Of a DNA stretch of 64,000 nucleotides, positions 54,999-64,000 are shown piece after piece. The position numbers were made by a program, and so were the translations under genes. The stretch is from assembly GCF_002744245.1 (NCBI RefSeq), contig NZ_NKHG01000007.1:1-64000 (forward strand), given 5' to 3'. Below the pieces are notes generated by a model. It was not told where the DNA came from, searched no databases, and saw only the letters and a program-made list of their open reading frames with translations. Within the stretch, counting starts at the first letter, position 1, and every line of letters starts with the position of its first letter. This DNA is from Bacillus pumilus (GTDB lineage: Bacteria; Bacillota; Bacilli; Bacillales; Bacillaceae).

Positions 54999-56285
54999 TT
55001 GAGTTTAAACCAGCTTGTCAAAAAAGACGCATTCATTTTAATTTTTATGGTTGTCATAGTGCCGCTTGCAGGAGAGCTGAAGTTTTATCCTGTGAATGAG
55101 ACATTTCGCATCAGTTTCGGTGCACCTGCGTTTTTCTTTTGTTTATTACTCTTAAGAAAATCCAGACCGCTGCTGCCGGGATGTATAACAGGCGCAGCCA
55201 TTGTGCTTTTTCGAGTAGGTTTGGACCTGATCCAGCAAAAAGCTGATATGGCTACGTCGTTTTATCAGCAATTCCCGAGCTTCTTTTTTTATTTTACTTA
55301 TGCCTTCCTGTTTTTTATCGTCCATACGGGACGTTTTAAGCAGCGGTCAATTTTTATTGGGATGATCGGTCTTATGATCGAATTGCTTGCTGATTTTGTC
55401 GAGCTGTTTGTGCAATTTCTAATGTTTGACACAACGATGACCATATCAAAGCTAAGTGATATGTTCCTTATTGCATTTGCTCACAGCTTTGTAGTAATCA
55501 GCTTTTTTAATATGATGAAGCTGTATGAGGCGCAATCAAGAGAGAAACAAATGATGAAACAAAATGAGCATATGATGATGGTTATTTCGAATTTATATGA
55601 GGAAACCGTTCATCTTAAGAAAACGTTAAAGCATACAGAGCACATTACGCAAGAATCATACCGGCTTTACCGCATACTGCATGAACACGAATCAGGAAAG
55701 AAAGTGAGTCAGGAGCTGTTGAAGCTTGCTGGAGAAATTCATGAAGTGAAAAAGGACAATCAGCGTATCTTTGCTGGCCTTGCGAAGCTCATTTCGAAGG
55801 AGAATATGCAAGACTATATGAGAGCGGAAGAGCTTGTACAAATTGTGATCCGCATTCAAGAGAAATATGCTCTATCCCTAGGGAAAAATATTTCATTTAC
55901 ATCTGATATACGAGGCATTCACTTACATGATTATCATGTCTTCATTTTCTTATCTTTGATTAATAATTTAATGGCAAATGCAGTTGAAGCAATAGAAGAT
56001 AACGGAACGATCTCACTCGTCTTGAAAGGCATCCATGATAAAATAGAAGTTCGGGTTGAAGATGATGGACCGGGTATTCCTGAAAAATTGCGAGAGGTTG
56101 TATTTGATCCAGGCTACACCTCGAAATTTGATGCCTTTGGGACACCTTCTACTGGGATTGGCTTATCCTATGTGAGAGAGCTTGTTCAAGAGCTTGGCGG
56201 TCAAATCCAGATCGAACAAAAAGAAACAAACGGTACAGCTTTTCAGCTCGTCCTTCCTATAAAAAATTTAATACAGAGAGGGTGA
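54999..56285 (+). CDS. glnJ: Glutamine-sensing histidine kinase GlnJ (YcbA)
   Basis: 428 residues. Six N-terminal helices (about 10-180, for example AFILIFMVVIVPLAGELKFY) form a membrane sensor. A coiled coil and the dimerisation region (NLYEETVHLKKTLKHTEHIT) lead to the ATPase domain with N-box NLMANAVEAIEDNGTI, GVEDDGPGIPEK-like VEDDGPGIPEKLRE and STGIGLSYVRELVQ. TTG 54999 follows GGGAAGGGATG. In B. subtilis this protein (also called GlnK) detects glutamine and phosphorylates GlnL. It is followed after 4 bases by glnL. Confidence 0.9.
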   Translation: MSLNQLVKKDAFILIFMVVIVPLAGELKFYPVNETFRISFGAPAFFFCLLLLRKSRPLLPGCITGAAIVLFRVGLDLIQQKADMATSFYQQFPSFFFYFTYAFLFFIVHTGRFKQRSIFIGMIGLMIELLADFVELFVQFLMFDTTMTISKLSDMFLIAFAHSFVVISFFNMMKLYEAQSREKQMMKQNEHMMMVISNLYEETVHLKKTLKHTEHITQESYRLYRILHEHESGKKVSQELLKLAGEIHEVKKDNQRIFAGLAKLISKENMQDYMRAEELVQIVIRIQEKYALSLGKNISFTSDIRGIHLHDYHVFIFLSLINNLMANAVEAIEDNGTISLVLKGIHDKIEVRVEDDGPGIPEKLREVVFDPGYTSKFDAFGTPSTGIGLSYVRELVQELGGQIQIEQKETNGTAFQLVLPIKNLIQRG

Positions 56286-56289
56286 GTGT

Positions 56290-57228
56290 ATGCGATTTTT
56301 CATTGCAGATGATGATCGTGCAATACGCTCGATTTTAGTTCAAATCATTGAAGATGAGGATTTAGGAGAGGTTGTGGATGAAGCCGATGACGGAGTTGGA
56401 TTAGAAGCGCATTCATTAAACCTGAAAAAAGTAGACATCCTTCTGATTGATCTTTTAATGCCAGCTAGAGATGGCATTCAAACCATTCGTCATATTCACC
56501 CTGAATTCAAAGGCAAGGTCATTATGATTTCTCAAGTAGAGGCGAAAGAGATGATGGCAGAAGCCTATGAACTCGGGATTGAATATTATATTCATAAACC
56601 CGTCAATCGAATTGAGATTGTCAGTGTCATTCGAAAAGTCATGGAGCGCATCAGGCTGGAAAAATCAATTTGCGATATTCAAGCCTCCCTTCGGCATGTG
56701 ATGCCATTAGAGCCCGTGATTTCTCATGATGCAGGCGCTGGAGCGAAGCGCAGAACGATGAAAGAGGCAGGGGAATTCCTCCTATCTGAATTAGGAATTG
56801 TCGGAGAGAGTGGCTCTAAGGATTTACTAGAGATGCTGATCTACTTACATGAAACACAGACAGCCAATACCCATGAGGTTAATTTTCCTCCGCTAAAGCA
56901 GCTGTTTATCAAAACGGCGGAGAGAAAGCTGGATCATGGTGCGACCGATGTAGAAGTGATGCGGGAGGTGAAAGCGGCAGAGCAGCGAATTAGACGAGCC
57001 ATTCATCATTCCTTGAATCATTTCGCCTCATTAGGATTAACAGATTTCTCAAATCCTAAGTTTGAGCACTATGCCTCTAAGTTTTTTGATTTTACAGATG
57101 TCAGCCAAAGAATGAAAGAAATGCAAAAGACGTCTTCGCTTGCAGGACCGACGGGCAGGGTCAATACGAAGAAATTCGTTCAAATCTTTTATTTTGAAGC
57201 AAAGCAGTTATTCGAAGGGATGAGCTGA
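56290..57228 (+). CDS. glnL: Response regulator GlnL (YcbB)
   Basis: 312 residues. The receiver domain (1-120) has acidic pocket FFIADDDRAIRS, phospho-Asp near 54 in ILLIDLLMPARDG, and Lys in YYIHKPVNR. The C-terminal YcbB domain (about 150-310, KRRTMKEAGEFLLSELGIVG to RVNTKKFVQIFYFEAKQLFE) is the DNA-binding part specific to this family. It should activate the divergent glsA-glnT operon. AGAGGGTGAG precedes the ATG. Translationally close to glnJ. Confidence 0.92.
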   Translation: MRFFIADDDRAIRSILVQIIEDEDLGEVVDEADDGVGLEAHSLNLKKVDILLIDLLMPARDGIQTIRHIHPEFKGKVIMISQVEAKEMMAEAYELGIEYYIHKPVNRIEIVSVIRKVMERIRLEKSICDIQASLRHVMPLEPVISHDAGAGAKRRTMKEAGEFLLSELGIVGESGSKDLLEMLIYLHETQTANTHEVNFPPLKQLFIKTAERKLDHGATDVEVMREVKAAEQRIRRAIHHSLNHFASLGLTDFSNPKFEHYASKFFDFTDVSQRMKEMQKTSSLAGPTGRVNTKKFVQIFYFEAKQLFEGMS

Positions 57229-57420
57229 GGAAAATCTGTTGGAATGATTGGAGAAAATAAACAGAGAAAGGCGACTGCTTCCTAAGATCAATCGAGCTTT
57301 TCAGGTGTCTTTATTATTTATCTGATCATTCCGATTTTTCTTTTTTCTTGAAAATAAAACCCTCTTGTGCAATCGTTTGTTAAAATAGTGAGGTTAGACT
57401 AGAATGTCGGAGGTTTTATT

Positions 57421-58506
57421 TTGGGAAAAATTAAACGAAATGCGCTCTGCCTGTGCGGAACCGGAAAAAAATATAAACATTGCTGTGGTCAAAAATCAGG
57501 CGGAGAACAAACGTCTGAGCTTGTATTTAAGGAAGCTGTACAAGTTCAAAAGGATTTAATGAATTATGCTTTTTCTAAGCATCAGAGAGCAATCAATCAA
57601 TTCATTAATGATTTTTCTTTTCTTGCAGATATGGATAAAGAAACGCAACAAATCTCAGTCTTTCATTTGAGTGTATGGGGCATCTTCTTCCGTCCATTAA
57701 CAGATAAGAATGAAACCATCTTCCACGAATTCCTCACAAAGAAAGCAGAAGATATTACACGTCCGAAAACCAGACAAGTGGTTCAATCATGGACAGACAT
57801 GGAACCAACCTTGCTTTTATTAAATGAAAAAACGGACGAGTCTCTTCACTTTGAGAATATGGTGACAGCTGAGAAGGTTGAGGTTGATGTAAAACCGGAT
57901 CAAACGGTGTTGCCTGAGAAGGGCAGTCTCGTTCTTGGTTTCCCTGTTCAGTTTGAAGAAAAAGCAGAGTTTTTCATTCAATATACGATGTTTGCGAAAG
58001 AGTTTACAGATACCCTCCTTCTTCAGGTTCGCCAGCTCGTTGAAGCGCATGAAGCAAATGGAGGGGCGCGCAGCACATTTATGAGAGAAGCATTCCCTGA
58101 AGTGCTGAAGTGCATGTTTGCCAAGCAGGAAGTGGAAGAATCGGAGACACCTGCCCACACGGAAGGCGGTACAGGACTATCAGCAGATCGTATGGACTGG
58201 GCAAGTGATGTTCAGCTGGAAGCAGCCAAACTGATTGAAGATGGGATGAAAGAGCATGGTGACCAAGCTTTGACAGATGGAGCTTTAACGGTTTGGAAAG
58301 CTTATTGTGATCAGAAATCACCTGTCATCCGTAAAGCAGCGTCATTTGCGGCGGGAATCGAATATTATATTCATTCACTTGCAAGTGACGCACCACGATC
58401 TCAAGCGCAAGTAGCTAAAAAGTACGGCATTAGTGCGTCTACTGTATCGAGCCGTTTTAAAGATATCGAAAAAGCGGTTAAAGAAGAGCAAGATGCGACT
58501 GTATAA
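57421..58506 (+). CDS. SEC-C motif protein with C-terminal HTH
   Basis: 361 residues. The N-terminus KIKRNALCLCGTGKKYKHCC is a SEC-C zinc-binding motif, as on the SecA tail, where it binds zinc and ribosome or SecB. A long helical middle with no known domain follows. The last 50 residues contain a clear helix-turn-helix (SQAQVAKKYGISASTVSSRF) resembling sigma-70 region 4 or Psq-type HTHs. SEC-C plus HTH proteins are scattered in Bacillus without a known function. TTG 57421 follows CGGAGG by 7 bases. Monocistronic. Confidence 0.8.
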   Translation: MGKIKRNALCLCGTGKKYKHCCGQKSGGEQTSELVFKEAVQVQKDLMNYAFSKHQRAINQFINDFSFLADMDKETQQISVFHLSVWGIFFRPLTDKNETIFHEFLTKKAEDITRPKTRQVVQSWTDMEPTLLLLNEKTDESLHFENMVTAEKVEVDVKPDQTVLPEKGSLVLGFPVQFEEKAEFFIQYTMFAKEFTDTLLLQVRQLVEAHEANGGARSTFMREAFPEVLKCMFAKQEVEESETPAHTEGGTGLSADRMDWASDVQLEAAKLIEDGMKEHGDQALTDGALTVWKAYCDQKSPVIRKAASFAAGIEYYIHSLASDAPRSQAQVAKKYGISASTVSSRFKDIEKAVKEEQDATV

Positions 58507-58518
58507 TATAACATCATG

Positions 58519-58561
58519 AAAAAAGACGCAGCACCTTGAAGAGTGCCTGCGTCTTTTTTTG
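58519..58561 (+). terminator. Terminator of the SEC-C gene
   Basis: AAGACGCAG(ca)C and G(c)CTGCGTCTT pair, followed by T7. Confidence 0.85.
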
Positions 58562-58568
58562 TTTCTTC

Positions 58569-59609
58569 TTATCTTGTTTTGATAAAGCCGCTCATGTATT
58601 TCTCTGTATTATAATCATTGAGGTCGATTTTCCACTGACCATCACCATTCCGTTTCATTTTCACTTCATATTCAGCTGGGCTGGTGACTGGAGGAAGTTT
58701 CTCGAATTCAGATGCGTACATATTCAAGCTTTTCTTATACAATTCTTCTTTAGAACGGATCTTGCCGTTGTAAAATTCATCTTTTTGCTTGTCTAGCTTG
58801 TCTTTTAAGTTAGAAGCATCAATGCCTGTTACTTGGGCGACAACCTTAGCCTCGTCATCTGAGGTGGTCTTCACACTTGTTTCCACTTTGACTTTATCCT
58901 TCATTGTGTTTTGAATGCGTTTATACATGGAAAGTATATCGCGGTCACTTACTTCATTTCCATACATTCCTGCACTTCTCTTGAAGTCTTTCACAAACAT
59001 TTCATGATATTTATTGACGACATCCGATTGGTTGTCACCAGTTAATTCTGAGAATTGATCGTTCTTTTTGTCAAATACAATAATATCAGTATAAGCTGAT
59101 AGCGCTTTTGCTGGGTTATCTAGCTTTTCCGCTGTATCTAGTATCTTTTTCCCGTCAAGGTCAATTTCGATAGAATCACTGTTTTTCTTGATGCTGTCTT
59201 GGTACACAAACTGATACTTTTTGCCTTTATCTACTAGGAAATAAAGAGCTCCTGATAGTGACTTTCCTTTATTCAAAGAGCCAAGATCAATCCGATCTTT
59301 ACTGCCGTAGAATTTTAAATCAGATACCTTGGCATCGTCCTGATAAAGGGTAAAATCAGAGTGATACAATGAAAGGGCTGTGTCTCCTTTGTTTGTGATC
59401 GTAAGGTTGACTTTTAACACCAATTCATTGTCTCGCAGGGTGGTTGATGAGTCTTCTGGTAACGTATATTCGTAGCTATTGACTTTTACCTCTGCTGTGT
59501 TCGTTGATTTTTGTTCAGCATTCGTTGATTTTGTTGAGCTCTGGCAGGCTGCAGAGATGATCATCACGAATGAAATTATGAGGAGTGTGCATATTTTTTT
59601 AAGATTCAC
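58569..59609 (-). CDS. ycdA: YcdA-like lipoprotein (DUF5105)
   Basis: 346 residues. The signal peptide KKICTLLIISFVMIISAAC ends in a lipobox, so the protein is membrane-anchored outside. An N-terminal beta-sandwich (about 40-150, VLKVNLTITNKGDTALSLYH) like DUF4352 is followed by a helical DUF5105 domain (AKALSAYTDIIVFDKKNDQF to WKIDLNDYNTEKYMSGFIKT). B. subtilis YcdA, a lipoprotein linked to swarming, has the same layout. The GTG start follows AAAGGAG. In B. subtilis ycdA lies next to yccK and natAB, as it does here, which supports the match. Confidence 0.82.
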   Translation of the reverse strand: MNLKKICTLLIISFVMIISAACQSSTKSTNAEQKSTNTAEVKVNSYEYTLPEDSSTTLRDNELVLKVNLTITNKGDTALSLYHSDFTLYQDDAKVSDLKFYGSKDRIDLGSLNKGKSLSGALYFLVDKGKKYQFVYQDSIKKNSDSIEIDLDGKKILDTAEKLDNPAKALSAYTDIIVFDKKNDQFSELTGDNQSDVVNKYHEMFVKDFKRSAGMYGNEVSDRDILSMYKRIQNTMKDKVKVETSVKTTSDDEAKVVAQVTGIDASNLKDKLDKQKDEFYNGKIRSKEELYKKSLNMYASEFEKLPPVTSPAEYEVKMKRNGDGQWKIDLNDYNTEKYMSGFIKTR

Positions 59610-60217
59610 AGTTGATGCTCCTTTGCTTTTCTTTCGTCATTTCACGCCCGTTATCTGAATGAGAAAAAAGAAACAGATAGAATGGTATATTTGGGTGTTA
59701 GAGGGGAAAATATCCTAATGACGATTTGCACTTTTCATTCTATCGAATTTCATTCATGAGGAGAAATAGGTTTTAGTTCCTATCTTTGATAGATTTTTAT
59801 ACAAAAACCTATAAAAAAAGAGATTTTGTAAGTAAAATATACTAGTTAATAAGGATTAATTTATCTGTTTGTCTTTGTTTAGATGTTTTTTTGTATAAAA
59901 ATCTTGAAATGAAGCTAGTTTTTATTTCACAAGCCGATGACGAATCGCGAAGACGACAATCCGAGCATTCTGCCAATCGGTAGTAATGTCAGGGCATTTG
60001 CGAAGATTATCAGCGAATGACTGCCATCTTGTACAAGTAAGCTGACTGTCATACGGAGCAGGATGATCATGAGAAGATCCCCTTTTCGTTTTAGTGTATC
60101 TTCACCTATTTTCGCGGCGTTCACCTGCAGATTGAATTTCAGAGAGCAGGATACTTGAATTTTGAAAATGGTTCGTGGGAAAATAAGGATGATTAAGCAG
60201 ATAAGGGAGATGAGCTT
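59610..60217. other. Long AT-rich intergenic region, no supported gene
   Basis: 608 bases. It should hold the promoters of the divergent ycdA-like and yccK-like genes, but I could not place them. A minus-strand reading of about 46 codons (ATG near 60070, AAAAGGGGATC upstream, ending 59927) encodes a hydrophobic peptide (MIILLRMTVSLLVQDGSHSL...). It could be a small membrane peptide or a remnant and is not called. T- and A-runs dominate 59790-59930. Confidence 0.4.
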
Positions 60218-61147
60218 TTGAAAAAGGTAACGCTTGGACGAACTGATTTACAGGTGAATCCGATTGGGCTTGGAACGAATGCAGTAGGTGGACATAATTT
60301 ATTCCCAAATTTGAGTGAAGATGCAGGTCGGGAGCTTGTGGAAACAGCTCTTGATCAAGGTGTCAATTTCTTAGATTCTGCTTTTATTTATGGGCTGGGC
60401 CGTTCAGAAGAATTGATCGGTGAGATCGTGGCGAAAAGAGGCGGCAGAGAGAAGCTTGTCCTTGCAACGAAAGGCGCTCATAAGGAAGTAAACGGACAAA
60501 TTGAACTCGATAATAGTCGCGATTTTTTAAGACAGCAGGTTGAAAATAGCCTGAAGCGACTGCAAACAGATTATATTGATTTGTACTATATGCATTTCCC
60601 AGATGGCCGCACGCCGTTGGATGAAGTAGCAGGCACATTAAAGGAATTGAAGGATGAGGGTAAAATCAGGGCAATTGGTGCATCAAACCTTGATTTTGAA
60701 CAGCTTCAAGCCTTTAACCGAGATGGATACTTAGATGTACTTCAATCAGAGTATTCTCTGCTAAAACGTCAAGCAGAGCAGGATCTTCTCCCATACTGCG
60801 TTGAGCATCGTATTTCCTTTATTCCTTATTTTCCATTGGCGTCAGGCCTGTTGACTGGGAAATTTACAAAGGATGCGACATTTGATGATATTCGAGCAAA
60901 GGACCCGCTTTTCCAAGGAGAGGCTTTCCTTCAAAACCTCGAAAAAGTAGACAAGCTGAAGGCTATTGCACAATCAAAGAACGCAGAAACGGCACACGTA
61001 GCGCTGGCATGGCTATTAGCGCAGGAAGGCATTGATGCGATTATTCCTGGTGCTAAACGAGCGGAGCAAGTCTTGCAAAATCTAAAAACAAATGATGTTC
61101 CATTAACAGAAGAGGAAATCAAACAAATTGATCAGATCTTTTCTTAA
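60218..61147 (+). CDS. yccK: Aldo/keto reductase (IolS/YccK-like)
   Basis: 309 residues, cytoplasmic. [20 protein letters not shown] is the opening of the IolS/YccK group. Catalytic Asp and Tyr lie in [20 protein letters not shown], Lys in LATKGAHKE and His in [10 protein letters not shown]. The NADP motif [13 protein letters not shown] is near the C-terminus. The physiological substrate is unknown; B. subtilis YccK and IolS are close relatives. TTG 60218 has GGGAGATGAGC upstream. Neighbours match the B. subtilis nat-yccK-ycdA locus with local rearrangement. Confidence 0.88.
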   Translation: MKKVTLGRTDLQVNPIGLGTNAVGGHNLFPNLSEDAGRELVETALDQGVNFLDSAFIYGLGRSEELIGEIVAKRGGREKLVLATKGAHKEVNGQIELDNSRDFLRQQVENSLKRLQTDYIDLYYMHFPDGRTPLDEVAGTLKELKDEGKIRAIGASNLDFEQLQAFNRDGYLDVLQSEYSLLKRQAEQDLLPYCVEHRISFIPYFPLASGLLTGKFTKDATFDDIRAKDPLFQGEAFLQNLEKVDKLKAIAQSKNAETAHVALAWLLAQEGIDAIIPGAKRAEQVLQNLKTNDVPLTEEEIKQIDQIFS

Positions 61148-61151
61148 CATA

Positions 61152-61184
61152 AAAAATAAGGTGCAGCTGTGCACCTTATTTTTA
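61152..61184. terminator. Bidirectional terminator between yccK and natK
   Basis: AATAAGGTGCA and TGCACCTTATT form a perfect stem around GC, with T- and A-runs on both sides. Confidence 0.85.
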
Positions 61185-62142
61185 TGTCATCGTGAGAGGG
61201 ATTTTGATCACGAGCCGCAGATTTGGAGAACGGTACGTAAAATCAAGCGTACCGTCTGCCTTTTTAACGAGCTGATGGATGATATAAGTTCCCAGTCCTT
61301 GATGATCGCCGCCTTTTGTCGAGCGGCCATAGGTTTTGAATAAATGATCTAATACATGTTTTTCCATTCCTTTTGTGTTCACAAAGAATCAAAAACAGAC
61401 CGCTCCGAATGGAGGTTGTGACCGAAATATTGCCCTCATTCCCGGCTCGCTTCGCTTCAATGGCTGCCTCTAGGGCATTGTCGAGTAAGTTGCCAGTAAA
61501 ACTCACCTGGTCAGCCTTAGAAAATGGGAGCGAAGAAAATGGTGCTCGAAGATCAAGTGAAAGTGCAATGTCCTCTTTTTCAGCCCGCTGGAAAAAGGGG
61601 TGGAGAGTTGAAGCCAAATAAGCATTTTCTCCTTTGATCCAAGGGAAATGCTTGACGTATTGTTGAATTAAATCCTTGATTTCATGCTCGTCGTTCGACG
61701 TGGAAAAGGCATTTAAATGTCTGGCTGTCTCATGATGTTTGCTGCGCAGCTCAAGCAGCAATTCATTGGTTTTCGATTCAGCGTTTGTCAGCTCTTGCAG
61801 CCTTCCGTTTAACCTGCGCTCCGTCTGCATCATCTGTAACGAAAGAATATCTGCTGTGATGATAATGATGAAAGCCAAAAGCTGGCTCAGGCCATTCCCT
61901 TGAGTCAGAAAAAGTGAAAGCCCTGCGCAGGTGATGAGCACGAAAGCGCCTAGAATCACGTATCCACTAATACTAGGCCAAAACCTTTTGTAAATGAAGA
62001 ATGTATAAAGACAAATGACACAAAAGGTGAGGAGCCACAAAAAACCTGACGACAACGGCAGAAAAGCTTCAGCAGTTGCTTGAAACGCAAGACCTAGCCA
62101 TAAGAGCGCATATATGCGGAATCCAAGATAGAAAGCTTTCAC
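61182..62142 (-). pseudogene. natK: Sensor histidine kinase NatK, frameshifted
   Basis: N-terminal helices (about 1-115, FYLGFRIYALLWLGLAFQAT and following) form a membrane sensor. A cytoplasmic helix with ELRSKHHETARHLNAFSTSN provides the phospho-acceptor region of GHKL-type kinases, and FTGNLLDNALEAAIEAKRAG is the N-box. The frame breaks at FLILCE near 61380. Adding one base gives NTKGMEKHVLDHL, the G-box HQGLGTYIIHQLVKK, and the end KIPLTMT at 61182. Full length would be about 319 residues. The partner natR lies 11 bases upstream and is intact. Either a sequencing indel or loss of the ATP-binding end. Confidence 0.82.
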
Positions 62143-62153
62143 ATTTGTTCTCC

Positions 62154-62855
62154 TTAAAAGTAGTATTTCTTAAAGTATTCTAATTGTTGTTTGGTCATCA
62201 TGGCCTTTTTATCAGTGCCTTCGAAAGACACGATAAATGAATTTTTGGCGTACGCCGAAAAGTTCTTAATGTAATGAATATTAATGATAAACGAGCGGTG
62301 GGCGCGGATAAAATCCTTCTCAGCTAAATCGCCCTTTAACTCGTTTAGTGTTTGGTACGTTTGAATATCTCCTGTTGTTGTGACAATGGTCGTTGACCTG
62401 CCAGTTCGTTCAACAAAAATGACATCCTTCTTCTGCAACACATGGATATCTGACTGCTGCTTGATGAGAAGCCGCCCATGTATGCTTTTCTCCTGCTTGG
62501 TTGACATGTAGCGCTCTAAAGATTTGGCGATTCGATCGGCATGGTAGGGCTTCATAATATAATCATGTACATTCAAATCAAACGCATGGACAGCATATCC
62601 GCTGTTTCCTGTCACGAACACCACATCGACATTCAGAGCATGTGAGTGAATGAGGTCCGCTAATTCATAGCCGGACATTCCGGGCATTTCAATGTCTGCA
62701 AACAATAGATCAATGTCTCCCTGTTTGACCTTCTCATATGCATCCTCTGCTGACTGCGTAACAAAGACAATGTCAACTGTCTCCATTCTGCCGACAATGG
62801 CGTGCAGCTTTTCTAAATCTACTCGGTAATCATCGACGAGGCCTACTTTTATCAT
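62154..62855 (-). CDS. natR: LytTR response regulator NatR
   Basis: 233 residues. Receiver domain (1-120): acidic pocket GLVDDYRVD, phospho-Asp near 54 in LLFADIEMPGMSG, Lys in DYIMKPYH. LytTR DNA-binding domain (about 130-233): VIFVERTGRSTTIVTTTGDI and DFIRAHRSFIINIHYIKNFS. In B. subtilis NatKR controls the natAB sodium export operon, which is divergent here too. The start at 62855 (MIKVGLVDD) has AGGTGA upstream. Its binding site is probably between 62856 and 63016, but I could not define it. Confidence 0.9.
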   Translation of the reverse strand: MIKVGLVDDYRVDLEKLHAIVGRMETVDIVFVTQSAEDAYEKVKQGDIDLLFADIEMPGMSGYELADLIHSHALNVDVVFVTGNSGYAVHAFDLNVHDYIMKPYHADRIAKSLERYMSTKQEKSIHGRLLIKQQSDIHVLQKKDVIFVERTGRSTTIVTTTGDIQTYQTLNELKGDLAEKDFIRAHRSFIINIHYIKNFSAYAKNSFIVSFEGTDKKAMMTKQQLEYFKKYYF

Positions 62856-63016
62856 AAAAATCACCTATGACTATTCTTATTATTTGTCTATTTTAACATT
62901 TGTTTTTTTAAAATCGATCATTTCAAGACAGAAAAAGGACGTTTCGCGACATTTTTATGTCAGACGAGCTTTATTTTTTCTATCATAGACGTAGACAGAC
63001 GAAAGGGGCGAACCAA

Positions 63017-63757
63017 ATGATTACTCTCAGCGATTGCAGCTGCTGGTTTACAGATAAGAAAAAAGTCGTGAAGGCTATGAAACACATGACGTTCTCCGTG
63101 AAGGAAGGGGAAGTCGTTGGCATCTTAGGAGAAAACGGTGCAGGAAAAACCACATTATTGCGCGCCGTTGCGACTTTATTGGAGCCTACTCATGGAACAG
63201 TGAATGTCGCAGGCTTTGATACAGTAAAAGATGCAACAGAGGTGAAGAAGCGAATTGGTGTCTTGTTTGGCGGAGAGACGGGACTTTATGACCGTTTGAC
63301 GGCTCGAGAGAACCTTGAATACTTTGGCAAATTATATGGCTTAGATCAGCATGAAATCAAAGCAAGAATAGAGGATTTAGCGAAGCGTTTCGGGATGAGA
63401 CAATATATGGATCGCAAGGTGAAAGGATTCTCACGAGGAATGAAACAAAAGGTGGCGATTGCCAGAACGTTGATTCATGATCCTGATATTATCTTATTTG
63501 ATGAACCAACAACAGGCTTGGATATCACATCGAGTAATATTTTTAGAGATTTTATTCATCAGCTCAAACAGCAAAATAAAACCATCCTATTTTCAAGCCA
63601 CATCATGGAAGAAGTCAGCCTGCTTTGTGACAGTGTCATGATGATTCATCAAGGAGAGCTTGTGTACAAAGGAACGCTTCAAGAGTTATACACAGAGGAA
63701 CAAAGTGAAGACTTGAATTATATCTTTATGTCGAAGCTCGCAAGGGGGGGTTCATGA
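63017..63757 (+). CDS. natA: ABC transporter ATP-binding protein NatA
   Basis: 246 residues (B. subtilis NatA 246). Walker A GILGENGAGKTTLLRAV, Q-loop region GVLFGGETGLYDRL, signature GFSRGMKQKVAIARTL, Walker B ILFDEPTTGLD and switch His in FSSHIMEEV. With NatB it exports Na+ in B. subtilis. ATG 63017 follows AAAGGGGCG; the earlier in-frame ATG at 62957 gives an unlikely basic extension. Its stop overlaps the start codons of natB (ATGATG). Confidence 0.93.
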   Translation: MITLSDCSCWFTDKKKVVKAMKHMTFSVKEGEVVGILGENGAGKTTLLRAVATLLEPTHGTVNVAGFDTVKDATEVKKRIGVLFGGETGLYDRLTARENLEYFGKLYGLDQHEIKARIEDLAKRFGMRQYMDRKVKGFSRGMKQKVAIARTLIHDPDIILFDEPTTGLDITSSNIFRDFIHQLKQQNKTILFSSHIMEEVSLLCDSVMMIHQGELVYKGTLQELYTEEQSEDLNYIFMSKLARGGS

Positions 63758-64000
63758 TGTGGAAAACAGTATTTTTAAAAGAAATGACAGATGCGTTAAG
63801 GGACCGGAAAACGCTTCTTTTAACAGTGCTAATACCTCTTTTGACGATGCTTGGACTGGTGTTCTTTTATGAAAGCATGATTGCGGATCCAGGAGATGAA
63901 ACCTATACGGTCGCAGTCAATGAAAAGCTTCCAACTGAAATGAATCAAATGATCAAAGAGGTCAAAAATATTAAGCTTGAAACATTTGATGATCCGCAGC
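63757..64000 (+). CDS. natB: ABC transporter permease NatB (partial)
   Basis: Cut by the window end after about 81 codons. The sequence MWKTVFLKEMTDALRDRKTL then LLTVLIPLLTMLGLVFFYES gives a cytoplasmic N-terminus and TM1 of an ABC-2 type permease. The following residues (DETYTVAVNEKLPTEMNQMI) start a large external loop. Highly similar to the start of B. subtilis NatB. ATG 63757 (or 63754) follows AAGGGGGGG and overlaps the natA stop. Confidence 0.92.
   Translation, partial: MWKTVFLKEMTDALRDRKTLLLTVLIPLLTMLGLVFFYESMIADPGDETYTVAVNEKLPTEMNQMIKEVKNIKLETFDDPQ

Noticed and set aside
59927-60069. Small hydrophobic peptide gene on the minus strand
   Set aside because: Only a moderate ribosome site and no recognisable family; left as a possibility inside the intergenic note.

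Overview
The window is low-GC Firmicute DNA. Gene content and order point to the Bacillus pumilus group (B. pumilus, B. safensis, B. altitudinis), inferred from recall without a database search. Many products match B. subtilis proteins (PbuE, TrhO/YbfQ, LicT-BglP-BglH, Epr, QdoI, YfhM, GlsA-GlnT-GlnJ-GlnL, YcdA, YccK, NatKRAB). TTG/GTG starts behind strong GGAGG sites are common.

Layout. 1-2.2 kb: an intergenic repeat, a frameshifted type-3 prolyl-tRNA synthetase with a T-box leader, and an adenine riboswitch before pbuE. 3.4-13.2 kb: a MaoC-like hydratase with a FadR-like operator, a PepSY membrane protein with a YtkA/FixH-like lipoprotein, a MarR regulator, a frameshifted DUF523 gene, an aldo/keto reductase, an iron-type alcohol dehydrogenase, trhO and an amino acid permease. 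13.4-17.8 kb: the beta-glucoside system licT-bglP-bglH with promoter, cre and RAT/terminator, followed by an arr (rifampin ADP-ribosyltransferase) remnant. 18.3-25.8 kb: a minus-strand operon of fructose-type PTS EIIA-EIIB-EIIC, GH38 alpha-mannosidase, ROK kinase and a PRD activator. 26-29.3 kb: a frameshifted secreted subtilase and a small secreted protein. 29.6-34.3 kb: an unknown 206-residue protein, mmuMP, a YitT protein and a decayed membrane-protein fragment. 34.4-37.5 kb: an AT-rich OYE/MerR pair and a Bcr/CflA exporter. 37.7-50.7 kb: GNAT, DUF402, Epr-like protease, an amidase / LmrA-QdoR-type regulator / quercetinase-like cluster, AdhB-like dehydrogenase, acyl-CoA ligase, permease, VOC protein and YfhM. 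50.7-52.0 kb: an IS3-family element. 52.0-57.2 kb: glutamine utilisation (glsA-glnT divergent from glnJ-glnL). 57.4-64 kb: a SEC-C/HTH protein, YcdA-like lipoprotein, YccK-like reductase, natK (frameshifted)-natR and natA-natB, the last cut by the window edge.

Functional themes are carbohydrate uptake under CcpA and PRD control, amino acid and glutamine use, purine efflux, and secreted proteases. Five reading frames (proS, DUF523 gene, subtilase, IS orfB, natK) are each broken by one missing base while the rest of the gene stays conserved. That pattern suggests sequencing or assembly indels at least as strongly as real decay. The arr remnant, in contrast, has an in-frame nonsense codon and a missing 5' end and looks truly dead. 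The most unusual non-coding feature is a roughly 170-bp intergenic repeat with complementary ends, present as two near-full copies and one internally deleted copy. I found no tRNA, rRNA, CRISPR array or complete prophage.
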